A stretch of DNA of 64,000 nucleotides from Alphaproteobacteria bacterium (GTDB lineage: Bacteria; Pseudomonadota; Alphaproteobacteria; Puniceispirillales; UBA1172). The stretch covers positions 16,394-80,393 of the forward strand of contig JADHOM010000007.1 of NCBI GenBank assembly GCA_016778985.1. Direction: 5' to 3'. Numbering within the stretch: the stretch's first letter is position 1; every line of letters starts with the position of its first letter. Of this stretch, positions 53,041-62,558 are shown piece by piece. The notes under the pieces were generated by a model. It ran no database searches and was not told the origin of the DNA. It worked only from the letters and a program-made list of their open reading frames with translations. The translations under genes were made by a program, and so were the position numbers.

Positions 53041-53853
53041 TTGGCCGGAACACAACATTCAGCAGAAGCAGATCATCCGACATTAGCGCGGTTGATGCCG
53101 GCGGTGATTTTATCGCATCCGCAAATGGGTGAAAATATTGGTGCGGCGGCACGCGCCATGAAGAATTGTGGCTGTTCTGATTTAAGGCTTGTTAAGCCGC
53201 GCGACGGCTGGCCTAACCCTGCGGCTGAGGCTATGGCATCTGGCGGCAGTGATATCCTTGATCAAGCGGCGGTTTTTCCATCAACGTCTGATGCGGCAAA
53301 GGGCTGCACGTTATTGGTGGCAACAACTGCCCGCAAACGCGGCATGGCGCAAACCGTCATGAACCCCCGGCAAGCGGCTGAGGCAATCATTACGCATCAA
53401 CAGACAGGCGGTGAGACGGCGCTATTATTTGGCGGTGAAAGAGCAGGGCTTGATAATGATGAGGTCGCCTTGGCGAATATTATTGTCACCGTGCCTCTAA
53501 ACCCTTTGTTTTCTTCGCTAAATCTGGCACAGGCCGTCTTGCTGATGGGGTGGGAATGCCGGATGGCGGCTCTGCATGCCACTGCGGATTCTAAGGCGAT
53601 TAACCCGCCTTCATCTGAGCCGGATGAAGCTTTGGCTGATCTTAAAACGCGGGAGTTTTTCTATCAGATGCTCGAAGATAAGATTGCCAGAGGTGGATTT
53701 TTTGCCAGCCCCGACATGCGCCCGGTGATTATGCGTAATATCAAAGCCATGTTTAATAAATCAGTATTAACCGAACAGGATATTCGGACACTTCACGGCA
53801 TCATGAAAGCGATTGAGAGAGGCGGTAAAGCCCTTGATCGTGATCAGACTTGA
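53041..53853 (+). CDS. trmJ: tRNA/rRNA methyltransferase of the TrmJ type
   Basis: SPOUT-class 2'-O-methyltransferase, 270 residues, probably acting on tRNA position 32. The conserved motifs are SHPQMGENIGAAARAMKNCG, LVKPRDGWPNPAAEAMASG, LLFGGERAGLDNDEVALANI and VPLNPLFSSLNLAQAVLLMGWE, the knot region. The C-terminal extension ends with a helical domain. The start is TTG at 53041, three bases after cimA, preceded by AGAGGCGTAATCC; coupling to cimA is likely. Confidence 0.88.
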   Translation: MAGTQHSAEADHPTLARLMPAVILSHPQMGENIGAAARAMKNCGCSDLRLVKPRDGWPNPAAEAMASGGSDILDQAAVFPSTSDAAKGCTLLVATTARKRGMAQTVMNPRQAAEAIITHQQTGGETALLFGGERAGLDNDEVALANIIVTVPLNPLFSSLNLAQAVLLMGWECRMAALHATADSKAINPPSSEPDEALADLKTREFFYQMLEDKIARGGFFASPDMRPVIMRNIKAMFNKSVLTEQDIRTLHGIMKAIERGGKALDRDQT

Positions 53854-53878
53854 CATGGCTTGCATAATTTTCTAAACC

Positions 53879-53965
53879 AACTCATCACTTCCTGGGAACG
53901 TGGACAATTCACATGGGTGAGTTGCCCCGGTTAATAGGCCAAAGGCTTATAAACCCTACCGGGAC
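53879..53965 (+). ncRNA. Structured leader of rpsD
   Basis: The 138-bp trmJ-rpsD gap can fold into two helices. AACTCATC (53879-53886) pairs with G(G)GTGAGTT (53915-53923). CCCGGT (53926-53931) pairs with ACCGGG (53958-53963), enclosing an inner stem ATAGGCC-AAA-GGCTTAT (53934-53950, one G-U). No T-run follows, so it looks like a ribosomal-protein leader and not a terminator. S4 autoregulation is inferred. Confidence 0.55.
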
Positions 53966-53991
53966 AAAAATGAAAACATGGAGTATATGAT

Positions 53992-54621
53992 ATGGCTTCT
54001 TTGTCCGAACATAAAAGGCATCACGCAAAGTACAAGATTGACCGCCGTTTAGGTGTTAACCTATGGGGGCGTCCAAAATCACCAGTAAACACCCGCGAAT
54101 ATGGCCCCGGCCAGCATGGTCAACGGCGCAGTAAGCCGACTGATTATGGTATTCAGCTGATGGCAAAACAAAAGCTGAAAGGCTATTACGGCAATATTGG
54201 TGAGAAGCAGTTTAAGAAATATTATGTTGAGGCTGTGCGCCGCCGTGGTGATACTGGCGAAAACCTAATCGGTATTCTGGAAAGCCGCCTTGACGCTGTT
54301 ATTTATCGCATGAAATTCGCCCCGACCGTGTTTGCCGCGCGTCAGCTGGTAAACCATAAGCATGTTATGGTGAATGGTGTGATCTGTAACATTTCTTCAC
54401 GCATGCTCAAGCCTGATGATGTTGTTGAAGTGCGTGAACGCGCCCGCAATATTCCCTCATTACTTGATGCTATGGTATCAGCTGAACGTGATATTCCTGA
54501 ATATCTGTCTGTTGATGAAGCCGCATTCAAAGGCAGTTATGTGCGCGTGCCAGCGATTGAAGATGTGCCATATCCAGTTCAGATGGAACCTAATCTGGTG
54601 ATCGAATATTACTCACGTTAA
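53992..54621 (+). CDS. rpsD: 30S ribosomal protein S4
   Basis: A 209-residue primary rRNA-binding protein of the small subunit. It has [51 protein letters not shown], the S4 RNA-binding domain [27 protein letters not shown] (as two parts: [12 protein letters not shown] and [16 protein letters not shown]) and IEYYSR at the end. It stands apart from other ribosomal protein genes, as usual in alphaproteobacteria. The preceding structured leader suggests autoregulation. Its stop overlaps that of the converging EamA gene by 4 bp. Confidence 0.97.
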   Translation: MASLSEHKRHHAKYKIDRRLGVNLWGRPKSPVNTREYGPGQHGQRRSKPTDYGIQLMAKQKLKGYYGNIGEKQFKKYYVEAVRRRGDTGENLIGILESRLDAVIYRMKFAPTVFAARQLVNHKHVMVNGVICNISSRMLKPDDVVEVRERARNIPSLLDAMVSAERDIPEYLSVDEAAFKGSYVRVPAIEDVPYPVQMEPNLVIEYYSR

Positions 54622-55514
54622 GCGGTTAGTTTTGGTGGTGCTTGCGGCAAGCCGCGCGCTACCATAAACATCCCGAATGCAATAAAGACAAAACCGGCCA
54701 GCTGTTGGCCGGTTATTTCGTCGCCTAAAATAAATGCATCCATGATCATGGTAACTGGTGGAATAATGACAGTTACCAATGCTGTCGAGCCAGCTCCCGC
54801 GCGATCGAGCAACATGAAATACAAGATATAAGCAAGGCTAGTCGAAAGCCCGGCAAGGGTTAGGATTGATGCAATATTAACGCCGCTTAAGGATATTACT
54901 GGAACGCCTTCCATAAATAAAACAATCACACTCATCCATAACGCACTGGAGCTTAGCATGATGGTAACCGATACCAATGGGTCTATGCCTTTAATAAGCT
55001 TGCGTGCCAAGGTTGTTGATACCGCATAACAAAGGGTGGCAAAGAGAACGCATTGCTCCCCTAGATTTTCCATTGAAAAATGTAACAGTTCATGTGGGCC
55101 AATAGCGATAACCACTCCAGCAATGCCTAATGCTAAGCCAAGCACACGGATTGCCGTCAGTCGTTCATCTGCCAGAATAAGACTCGAGAAGATCAGCGTC
55201 AAAAACGCCGTGTTTGTGTTGATTATTGTCGCTAGGCCGCCCGTTATAAACTGCTGGCCATAGACAATGGCAGAAAAGGGTAAGGCGTTATTGGTCAAGC
55301 CCATGAGAAAGAGGAAAAACAGGGCGCGTGGCGCATAGGGTATGCGTTTACCTAACATGCGCATGAGAACGATCATGATCAGGCTAGCGATCAGCACGCG
55401 ATAGAATACAATGGTGAAAGGCAACGCCGTCTCAAGCAAGATTTCTGCTGTGGTGAAGGATAAGCTCCAGACAAAACAGAGAAGAAGCAGCAAACCCCAA
55501 GTCGTGATAGGCAT
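54618..55514 (-). CDS. EamA-family (DMT) transporter
   Basis: A 298-residue inner-membrane protein with ten predicted helices arranged as two EamA repeats (e.g. [58 protein letters not shown]; second repeat from about residue 150). The motif P-F...R, WxxxF and loop [17 protein letters not shown] are typical. The family exports amino acids, nucleotides or other small metabolites; the substrate is unknown. It stands alone, converging with rpsD. Confidence 0.9.
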   Translation of the reverse strand: MPITTWGLLLLLCFVWSLSFTTAEILLETALPFTIVFYRVLIASLIMIVLMRMLGKRIPYAPRALFFLFLMGLTNNALPFSAIVYGQQFITGGLATIINTNTAFLTLIFSSLILADERLTAIRVLGLALGIAGVVIAIGPHELLHFSMENLGEQCVLFATLCYAVSTTLARKLIKGIDPLVSVTIMLSSSALWMSVIVLFMEGVPVISLSGVNIASILTLAGLSTSLAYILYFMLLDRAGAGSTALVTVIIPPVTMIMDAFILGDEITGQQLAGFVFIAFGMFMVARGLPQAPPKLTA

Positions 55515-55642
55515 TATTCTTCCTCAAGCAACCAGCAAAAATAGGCTTCAGGCGCTTGCCCAGTTAACAACAAGCGAAGCCAATAGTATGCTGAAATGAT
55601 GTTGCCACATCATAGCAGAAGTATCAGGTTATGCTAGCAGAG

Positions 55643-55993
55643 TTAGCTGTTTAGTGCTTGGGGGGTCGTGGCAATGCCGCGAGTGTTGAACATTTCTGTT
55701 AACTCACCCGTTTCATACATCTCACGAATAATATCACAGCCCCCAACAAACTCACCTTTAACATAAAGCTGAGGAATAGTTGGCCAATCTGTGAAGTGCT
55801 TAATCCCTTCACGAACAGCGTCATCTTCTAGTACATTCACGCCTTTGAAGGGGACGTTCAGGTGAGTCAGCACTCCTACAACAGCCGCTGAAAAGCCACA
55901 TTGTGGAAATACTGGAGTGCCTTTCATGAATAGCACCACATCTTGGCTGGTGATATCGGTTTCGATACGCAATTTGGTTTGTTCATCTAACAT
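55643..55993 (-). CDS. grxD: Monothiol glutaredoxin Grx4 type
   Basis: A 116-residue CGFS glutaredoxin. The active site is FPQCGFSAAVVG; the GSH-binding part is WPTIPQLYVKGEFVGGCDI and the C-terminal helix is EMYETGELTEMF. Such proteins hold a bridging [2Fe-2S] cluster with BolA and deliver iron-sulfur clusters. It lies five bases after bolA, on the same strand, which supports that partnership. AGGAGTAATCCAT precedes the ATG. Confidence 0.96.
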   Translation of the reverse strand: MLDEQTKLRIETDITSQDVVLFMKGTPVFPQCGFSAAVVGVLTHLNVPFKGVNVLEDDAVREGIKHFTDWPTIPQLYVKGEFVGGCDIIREMYETGELTEMFNTRGIATTPQALNS

Positions 55994-55998
55994 ATGGA

Positions 55999-56235
55999 TT
56001 ACTCCTCAATAGGGGTAGTTTGTATCGCAAGAGCATGGAGCTGGTTACCCATTTTCCCCCCAAGCGCCTCATAAACTATTTTATGTTGTTGGACACGAGT
56101 TTTACCAGCAAACGCTTTTGAGCGGATATGGCAAGAATAATGATCACCGTCACCGGCAAGGTCTTCTATCGTGACGTCACAATCTGGCAAGGCATCACGG
56201 ATACATTTTTCGATTTCATCAGCTCGCATAGCCAT
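55999..56235 (-). CDS. bolA: BolA family protein
   Basis: A 78-residue BolA-fold protein: IEKCIRDALPDCDVTIEDLAG, DGDHYSCHIRSKAFAGKTRVQQHKIVYEAL in sequence (short form: HYSCHIRSKAF, RVQQHKIVYEAL) and a C-terminal HALAIQTTPI with the cluster-region His. It partners the CGFS glutaredoxin encoded immediately downstream in [2Fe-2S] handling. It lies 38 bp after purL, so bolA-grxD may be co-transcribed with the purine genes, an order widely kept in alphaproteobacteria. Confidence 0.95.
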   Translation of the reverse strand: MAMRADEIEKCIRDALPDCDVTIEDLAGDGDHYSCHIRSKAFAGKTRVQQHKIVYEALGGKMGNQLHALAIQTTPIEE

Positions 56236-56273
56236 AGCGTGTGTCCTTTTGTCAGCAGACTGTTATGGTCTTG

Positions 56274-58496
56274 TTATTTATCTTTGCTTCCCATTAATTC
56301 GGGAAGCCAATTTTCATAAACAGAATTAAGTTCTTCTATTGAGATAATATCGTTGCTGCCAAGTTTCAATTGCCTATCATCTGAAGTCATAGCAATTTTT
56401 TGAATGTTGACGTCATATCGTGCCGCCGCAGCCTCTAATGCTGTTGGGTCGGTGCTAGCCACTAGATAGCGACCCTGATCTTCACCAAATGCCCAGCCGT
56501 GGGTCATCTGATCTGCCTCAAGAGTCAGGTTTACGCCAATATTGCCAGCCATTGCCATTTCCACCAATGCCGACAGCGCCCCACCATCGCCAATGTCATG
56601 AACAGCAGACACCAGATGATGTGTTATGAGATGCCGTATGTATTCGCCGTGTTTTTGCTCTGAGCCAAGATCAACAGGTGGTGGTGCTGAGGCCGTATCA
56701 TTATAAGCGATAACATGCGCATAGACGCTGTTTGACAACCAGCCATCAGCAGCATCTTGGCTTTGGCCAATGATATAAAGTGTCTCTCCAGCCTGCTTGA
56801 GCGCAATCGTAATCGCATCTTTGATATTAGGGATCACCCCAATCATACCAATAACAGGTGCTGGCGCGATCGCCTGACCATCGGTTTCGTTATAAAGCGA
56901 CACATTACCCGATACGACAGGAACATTAAGCGCCGAACATGCCGCCCCCATGCCTTTAATTGAGCCGACAATCTGCCCCATAATGGCTGATTTTTCAGGA
57001 TTGCCAAAATTAAGGTTATTTGTTGTCGCAAGAGGCTTTGCGCCAGTCGCGGTAATATTGCGGTAAGCTTCAGCAACAGCTTGCATCGCCCCTTGATACG
57101 GGTCAGCAAGGACATAGCGTTGTGTGCAATCTGTCGTTACCGCTAAACCGCGATTAGTACCATGAACGCGAACTAAAGCCGCATCACCGCCGCTTTCGAT
57201 AACTGTATCCGCCATAACATGCCGATCATATTGTTCATATACCCAGCGTCGACTAGCCAGAAAATGGCTGCCGAGCATTGCTTTAAGGGCATGACTTAAT
57301 GGCATATCCTGAACCAGCGACAGATTATCTATCGGCGATAGTGTTGGTGTCGCCTCATGCGGGCGATCATATTCAGGCGCATCATTCACCAATGGATCAA
57401 GCGGCAGGTCAGCAACAATCACATCTTGTGCAGTCAATACCAAATACCCGGTATCTGTGACCTTGCCAATAACCGCAAAATCTAAATCCCATTTATCAAA
57501 GATAGCCTGCGCCCGTTCGGTGGCATCAGGTTTCAAGACAACCAGCATGCGTTCTTGTGATTCGGACAGCATGATCTCATAAGGCGTCATGCCTTTTTCA
57601 CGGACAGGAACTTGGTCAAGATTGATTTCCATGCCCAAGCCACCCTTGCTAGACATTTCTACCGATGATGAGGTGAGGCCAGCTGCCCCCATATCCTGAA
57701 TAGATACCACCGCATCCGATGCCATAAGCTCAAGACTTGCTTCCATCAACAGCTTACCTGCAAACGGATCACCAACCTGAACAGTTGGCCGTTTAGACAT
57801 ATCCTCCTCGCTAAATTCCGCCGATGCCATAGTCGCACCATGAATACCATCACGGCCAGTTTTGGCGCCAATATATATTACGGGATTACCAACGCCAGAT
57901 GCCGCAGAAAGAAAAATGCGGTCCGCTTTCGCCAAGCCAACCGCCATTGCATTAACCAAAATATTCTGATTATAGCTAGCATCAAAATGGGTTTCGCCAC
58001 CGATAGTAGGGATACCAACGCAGTTGCCATAGCCGCCAATGCCACTAACCACACCACTAACTAAATGGCGGGTTAAGGCATGGTCAGGCGCACCAAAACG
58101 AAGCGCATTAAGGAGAGCGACCGGCCGCGCCCCCATCGTGAAAACATCTCTTAAAATGCCGCCAACGCCTGTTGCCGCCCCTTGATAGGGTTCAATAAAG
58201 GATGGGTGATTATGGCTTTCAATTTTGAATACGGCCGCCATGCCATCACCAATATCAACAACGCCAGCATTCTCACCTGGCCCATGAATGACTTGCTCGC
58301 CGCTTGTTGGCAGGGTTTTCAGCCAACGCCGTGATGATTTATACGAACAATGTTCAGACCACATGGCAGAAAAAATACCAAGCTCGGTGAGGTTAGGGAT
58401 ACGGCCTAGACGCTCGCAGATACGGTCAAACTCATCGGCGCTTAATCCCATTTCACGGGCTTGATCAACGGTAGTATATTCGGCTCCTATAGTCAT
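56274..58496 (-). CDS. purL: Phosphoribosylformylglycinamidine synthase subunit PurL
   Basis: Synthetase subunit of the FGAM-forming PurLQS complex (purine step 4); 740 residues, the small type. Motifs include [33 protein letters not shown] with the catalytic His, [33 protein letters not shown] and [10 protein letters not shown]. The ATP/auxiliary nucleotide sites are complete as far as can be seen. Its start overlaps the purQ stop by 4 bp, giving tight coupling. Confidence 0.97.
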   Translation of the reverse strand: MTIGAEYTTVDQAREMGLSADEFDRICERLGRIPNLTELGIFSAMWSEHCSYKSSRRWLKTLPTSGEQVIHGPGENAGVVDIGDGMAAVFKIESHNHPSFIEPYQGAATGVGGILRDVFTMGARPVALLNALRFGAPDHALTRHLVSGVVSGIGGYGNCVGIPTIGGETHFDASYNQNILVNAMAVGLAKADRIFLSAASGVGNPVIYIGAKTGRDGIHGATMASAEFSEEDMSKRPTVQVGDPFAGKLLMEASLELMASDAVVSIQDMGAAGLTSSSVEMSSKGGLGMEINLDQVPVREKGMTPYEIMLSESQERMLVVLKPDATERAQAIFDKWDLDFAVIGKVTDTGYLVLTAQDVIVADLPLDPLVNDAPEYDRPHEATPTLSPIDNLSLVQDMPLSHALKAMLGSHFLASRRWVYEQYDRHVMADTVIESGGDAALVRVHGTNRGLAVTTDCTQRYVLADPYQGAMQAVAEAYRNITATGAKPLATTNNLNFGNPEKSAIMGQIVGSIKGMGAACSALNVPVVSGNVSLYNETDGQAIAPAPVIGMIGVIPNIKDAITIALKQAGETLYIIGQSQDAADGWLSNSVYAHVIAYNDTASAPPPVDLGSEQKHGEYIRHLITHHLVSAVHDIGDGGALSALVEMAMAGNIGVNLTLEADQMTHGWAFGEDQGRYLVASTDPTALEAAAARYDVNIQKIAMTSDDRQLKLGSNDIISIEELNSVYENWLPELMGSKDK

Positions 58497-59179
58497 GACG
58501 CCGCCTCAATGATAGATGCTAGAAGTAAACGGCCATCATTGCCGCCATGAATATCTTCGGCCTTTCTTTCAGGATGCGGCATTAAGCCTAAGACACGCCC
58601 ATTTTCAGATGTCACGCCTGCGATATCGTTAATCGCCCCATTAGGATTATAATTCTCAGCGCCTGTGTTGGTATAAGTCACGGCAATTTGACCCTTATCA
58701 GCCATTTTCTTAAGAGTATCTGGATCAGCAAAATAATTGCCCTCGTTATGCGCAACAGGGATTTGCAATTGCATCTGCTCTTTGCACTCGGCAAGGATAG
58801 CGTTGCTTTCGGTATGCTGGATGGTCAGCATGACATCACGGCAAACAAATTGCAGCTGTTTGTTTCGCATCAATGTGCCGGGCAGTATGCCAGCCTCAGT
58901 CAATATCTGAAAGCCGTTGCAAATACCCAGCACATAACCGCCGCGCCAGACATGCTCCATAACCTCATCCATGATCGGTGAACGGGCGGCTATTGCCCCG
59001 CATCTGAGATAGTCACCAAACGAAAATCCGCCAGGCAAAATGACCAGATCATGTTTGTCCATGCTGGTTTCTTTATGCCAATATTGCGCTGGTTCGGTGC
59101 CGGTAATATATTTTACCGCTGTCATAATATCACGGTCGCAATTTGACCCGGGAAAGCTGATAACCGCTACATTTGCCAC
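58493..59179 (-). CDS. purQ: Phosphoribosylformylglycinamidine synthase subunit PurQ
   Basis: Class I glutamine amidotransferase subunit supplying ammonia to PurL; 228 residues. [19 protein letters not shown] opens the protein, [16 protein letters not shown] forms the oxyanion region, the nucleophile Cys is in [13 protein letters not shown] and the His-Glu pair in [10 protein letters not shown]. It lies between purS and purL, as in the three-component systems. The start is five bases after purS. Confidence 0.97.
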   Translation of the reverse strand: MANVAVISFPGSNCDRDIMTAVKYITGTEPAQYWHKETSMDKHDLVILPGGFSFGDYLRCGAIAARSPIMDEVMEHVWRGGYVLGICNGFQILTEAGILPGTLMRNKQLQFVCRDVMLTIQHTESNAILAECKEQMQLQIPVAHNEGNYFADPDTLKKMADKGQIAVTYTNTGAENYNPNGAINDIAGVTSENGRVLGLMPHPERKAEDIHGGNDGRLLLASIIEAAS

Positions 59180-59184
59180 TTTAT

Positions 59185-59445
59185 CTACTCGTCCTCAACC
59201 TGATCTTCGATAGCAATATCGTAATTTTCAATAACGGTATTGACTAGTAGGGTTTCACACATTTTCGCAACCTTTTGATTGGCGCGGCTATAATTGGTCT
59301 CATCAATAGTAAAGCTGATAATACGGCCAGTCCGAATATCACTTGCTTCATGATAACCCAGATTGCCAAGTGAATGTTCGATGGCTTGACCTTCGGGATC
59401 AAGAACCCGTTCTTTCAAGCTAATCGTGATAGTAACCCTTAGCAT
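59185..59445 (-). CDS. purS: Phosphoribosylformylglycinamidine synthase subunit PurS
   Basis: An 86-residue structural subunit that links PurQ to PurL. The family pattern is visible: ITISLKERVLDPEGQAIEHSL then LGYHEASDIRTGRIISF and MCETLLVNTVIENYDI. A stretch of ferredoxin-like fold without catalytic residues is expected. Between purC and purQ on the same strand; AGAGAGGATAAAT precedes the ATG. Confidence 0.96.
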   Translation of the reverse strand: MLRVTITISLKERVLDPEGQAIEHSLGNLGYHEASDIRTGRIISFTIDETNYSRANQKVAKMCETLLVNTVIENYDIAIEDQVEDE

Positions 59446-59459
59446 ATTTATCCTCTCTG

Positions 59460-60281
59460 TTATGGCAGTGATATAGTCAATCCAAAACGGCTGGCAATAT
59501 CTTGATAGGCGTCAACTAATCCGCCTAAATCTTTGCGGAATCTGTCTTTATCTTTGATATCGCCCGTGTCTCTATCCCATAGACGGCAGTTATCTGGACT
59601 AATCTCATCAGCTAGGATAATTGCAGGCTCGCCCGCAATAGAACTAGCAGGGCGCCCAAACTCCAGCTTAAAATCCACTAAAACAATGCCAATATCGGCA
59701 AAGATATTTGTCAAAAGCCGATTGATAGCCAGCGCGGTAGAACGAATATAATTCAATTCATCCTCACTAGCCAGACCAAACTCAGTAATATGTTCAGCTG
59801 TGATTATAGGGTCATTTAGCGCATCTTCTTTAAGATAATATTCAACGATAGGGGATTTCAGGCAGGTGCCTAAGCTGATCGGGATATGTATGCCAGCTAG
59901 CCGCCCAACCATCGAACCTGCGGCAATATTGCGAACGACAACCTCAACCGGGATAATCGTGCATTTGCTAATCAGCTGCTCGCGCTCATTAATTTTCTTG
60001 ATCAGATGATGCCTTATGCCCGCGGAACCTAACGCCGTCATAATATGATATGAGATGGCATTATTAAGCTTGCCCTTGCCAGAGATTACCTCATGTTTTT
60101 GAGCATTATAGGCGGTCGCGTCATCTTTGAAATACTGAATTAATTGATTGGGCGTATCGGTGGCAAAAATCGCTTTTGCTTTTCCCTCATAGAGTTTTTG
60201 ACCTTTTTGTACAGGGTCGCCTTTATATGTAGGGTCGCCTTTATATGTAGGGTCGATAGGCTGATCTTCAGGGTGATCCAT
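59460..60281 (-). CDS. purC: SAICAR synthetase with repeat-bearing N-terminal extension
   Basis: Adds aspartate to CAIR in purine synthesis; 273 residues. The enzyme proper begins at about residue 28 (KLYEGKAKAIFATD) and has KDDATAYNAQK, PVEVVVRNIAAGSM and IVLVDFKLEFGR. The first ~27 residues, MDHPEDQPIDPTYKGDPTYK and so on, are an unusual extension carrying a duplicated DPTYKG unit (18-bp DNA repeat) and a third degenerate copy. No closer start codon with a ribosome-binding site is available, so the extension is probably translated. It lies between purB and purS on the minus strand. Confidence 0.93.
   Translation of the reverse strand: MDHPEDQPIDPTYKGDPTYKGDPVQKGQKLYEGKAKAIFATDTPNQLIQYFKDDATAYNAQKHEVISGKGKLNNAISYHIMTALGSAGIRHHLIKKINEREQLISKCTIIPVEVVVRNIAAGSMVGRLAGIHIPISLGTCLKSPIVEYYLKEDALNDPIITAEHITEFGLASEDELNYIRSTALAINRLLTNIFADIGIVLVDFKLEFGRPASSIAGEPAIILADEISPDNCRLWDRDTGDIKDKDRFRKDLGGLVDAYQDIASRFGLTISLP
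60213..60248. repeat. 18-bp tandem duplication in purC
   Basis: AGGGTCGCCTTTATATGT occurs twice without mismatch; a partly matching third copy lies on the left side (from about 60199). On the minus strand it encodes the DPTYKG repeat of the purC N-terminus. Confidence 0.92.
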
Positions 60282-60381
60282 AGAAGCACTTATTATTCTG
60301 ATGAGACGTGCCGTATCCTAGCAATAGTCCATCATTTAAGCAATCATTGGGATACAATTTTATGTCTATTTATGCGTTATC

Positions 60382-61674
60382 TTAGTCAAAGACGCGATCA
60401 AAGATATAATCAATATTTTTGAAATGGTGATTAATATCAAATAGGCCGGTCAGTTCATCTTTTGATAGGCTTGCCATGACGGTTTCATCTTTGAGCAAAT
60501 AATCCAGCAAATGCCCATTTTCATGCCAGACCCGCATGGCGTTGCGTTGCACTAACACGTAGGCATCCTCACGGCTAACCCCATTTTGCGTTAAGGCAAG
60601 CAAAACCTGTTGCGAATGCACTAGACCACCAAGCTGATCCAAGTTTTGCTGCATGGCATCAGGATAGATAAGCAGTTTTTCAACAACAGATGCCAACCGG
60701 TGCAGGGCAAAATCAAGCGCGATAGTCGCATCAGGCGCATGCACGCGCTCGACCGAAGAATGTGAAATATCACGCTCATGCCAAAGCGTGACGTTTTCGA
60801 GCGCCGGCGTCACCGCACCGCGCACTATGCGCGCTAATCCTGTCAAGTTTTCGGTCAGCACAGGGTTGCGTTTATGCGGCATTGCTGATGAGCCCTTTTG
60901 CCCAGCGGAAAAATATTCTTCGGCTTCACGGACTTCTGTTCGCTGCAGATGTCTTATTTCTGTTGCCAGATTTTCAATAGATGCGGCAACAACCCCCATC
61001 GTTGCAAAAAACATAGCATGGCGATCACGCGGGATAATCTGTGTCGAATGAGGTTCTGGTATGAGAGCCATTTTTTCCGCAACATGACGTTCGACATAGG
61101 GGTCGATATGGGCAAATGTTCCGACAGCACCCGATATTTTGCATGTGGCAATCTCCGCTCTGGCCTGTTCCATGCGAGAAAGGGCGCGCGCAAAAGCAGA
61201 GTAATGGCCAGCAAGTTTAAGCCCAAAAGTGACAGGTTCGGCATGGATACCATGACTGCGCCCCATTGTTGGCGTGTATTTATGTTCCTCAGCCCGAGTT
61301 CTGAGCGCCTCCATCACCCGCCTGATTCCACTTATAATCAGATCACTGGCACGGCTTAGCTGTATCGCTAATGTCGTATCAAGCACATCAGATGATGTCA
61401 TGCCTTGGTGAACAAAACGTGCAGGCGCACCAATATATTCAGCAAGATTTGTCAGAAAAGCGATGACATCATGGCGCGTTTCCGCCTCAATCTCATGGAT
61501 ACGTTTAACGTCAAATTGGCCTTTTTCCCAGATGGTTTTGGCATCTTCCTTTGGAATAACCCCTAATTCAGCTTGTGCGTCACAGGCATGTGCCTCAATT
61601 TCAAACCAGATTTGAAAACGGCTTTCATCTGTCCAGATTTGGGTCATTTCGGGTCGCGAATAGCGCGGTATCAT
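60382..61674 (-). CDS. purB: Adenylosuccinate lyase
   Basis: Fumarase/aspartase-superfamily lyase acting twice in purine synthesis; 430 residues. The start is MIPRYSRPEMTQIWTDESRF; conserved regions are HDVIAFLTNLAEYIG, VHQGMTSSDVLDTTLAIQL with the general acid region, TMGRSHGIHAEPVTFG with the catalytic His and the superfamily signature SSAMPHKRNPVL with the catalytic Ser. Upstream lies a perfect 18-bp tandem duplication near the presumed promoter. purC follows 100 bp downstream on the same strand. Confidence 0.97.
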   Translation of the reverse strand: MIPRYSRPEMTQIWTDESRFQIWFEIEAHACDAQAELGVIPKEDAKTIWEKGQFDVKRIHEIEAETRHDVIAFLTNLAEYIGAPARFVHQGMTSSDVLDTTLAIQLSRASDLIISGIRRVMEALRTRAEEHKYTPTMGRSHGIHAEPVTFGLKLAGHYSAFARALSRMEQARAEIATCKISGAVGTFAHIDPYVERHVAEKMALIPEPHSTQIIPRDRHAMFFATMGVVAASIENLATEIRHLQRTEVREAEEYFSAGQKGSSAMPHKRNPVLTENLTGLARIVRGAVTPALENVTLWHERDISHSSVERVHAPDATIALDFALHRLASVVEKLLIYPDAMQQNLDQLGGLVHSQQVLLALTQNGVSREDAYVLVQRNAMRVWHENGHLLDYLLKDETVMASLSKDELTGLFDINHHFKNIDYIFDRVFD

Positions 61675-61689
61675 GATAGTACTTTCTCT

Positions 61690-61725
61690 TATTTTAGGCT
61701 GGCCTGTTATTTTAGGCTGGCCTGT
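61690..61725. repeat. 18-bp tandem duplication upstream of purB
   Basis: TATTTTAGGCTGGCCTGT is present twice without mismatch, ending 16 bp before purB. It overlaps the likely promoter/leader of the pur genes. Confidence 0.92.
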
Positions 61726-61804
61726 AATGTATAGGCTGAAATAGTCAAATAATCACAAAGCTATGTTAGTCAGCAAGCACGAAATTGTCTAGCCATAGCA
61801 GGGC

Positions 61805-62503
61805 TTAAATTAAACCCGCATTCTTAAAACTAAAATGGCTTTCGCCACTAATAATCAGATGATCATGAAGCCTTGCATCGATTGCTGTTATCGCCTGATT
61901 AATGAGTTTAGTCATAGCAATATCTTGCTTGGAAGGCTCGGTGCTGCCTGATGGATGATTATACACGAGAATAATGGCAGTCGCATGATATTGAAGCGCT
62001 TTGCGGACAATCTCACGCGGATAAACCGCCACTTTATCTGTTGTTCCAGATGCCAGCTCATCTGCTGAAATGATACTGTTTTTGCTATCAGCATAAATAA
62101 CCAGAAAACATTCCTTTTCAATAGAACCGATTCTTGTCCGGCAGTAACGAATAACATCCTGCCAAGATAACAGCGTTGTTTTATTAATGATTTTTTCTTC
62201 GCCAAGTTTGATCGCAATCGTCCGGATAATTTGAAATAATATTGCAGAATGATCACCGATATAATGTATCTCCGATAACTCCTTTGGGCTAGCTTGGCAT
62301 AAGGCATTGAATGTCTTAAACTTTGCTAATAAGGCTTTGGCAATGGGTTTCGTATCACGGCGCTGTACGGAATAAAACAATAGCGTTTCGAGCAATTCAT
62401 AATTAGCTAGCGTATCTGCCCCATGATCTCTAACACGAGATTTCATGCGTTCGCGGTGATTGGCATGCTCAGGTAATGCGGGTTGCGAGTGTTTTTTGCT
62501 CAC
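61805..62503 (-). CDS. radC: RadC family (JAB/MPN) protein with altered metal motif
   Basis: A 232-residue UPF0758/RadC protein: N-terminal helix-hairpin-helix part (MKSRVRDHGADTLANYELLE, ELLETLLFYS) and a JAB1/MPN-like domain from about residue 100. The metal motif normally reads HNHPSG...D; here it is YNHPSGSTEPSKQD, so the first His ligand is Tyr, as read directly from TATAATCATCC. The second His and the Asp are kept. RadC has no firmly established function. GTG start at 62503. Downstream of map on the same strand. Confidence 0.9.
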   Translation of the reverse strand: MSKKHSQPALPEHANHRERMKSRVRDHGADTLANYELLETLLFYSVQRRDTKPIAKALLAKFKTFNALCQASPKELSEIHYIGDHSAILFQIIRTIAIKLGEEKIINKTTLLSWQDVIRYCRTRIGSIEKECFLVIYADSKNSIISADELASGTTDKVAVYPREIVRKALQYHATAIILVYNHPSGSTEPSKQDIAMTKLINQAITAIDARLHDHLIISGESHFSFKNAGLI

Positions 62504-62558
62504 ATCTTAACTTTCTTGCGTTTTGGCTTTCTTGCAATTAGCTCTTACGCTTTTTGGC

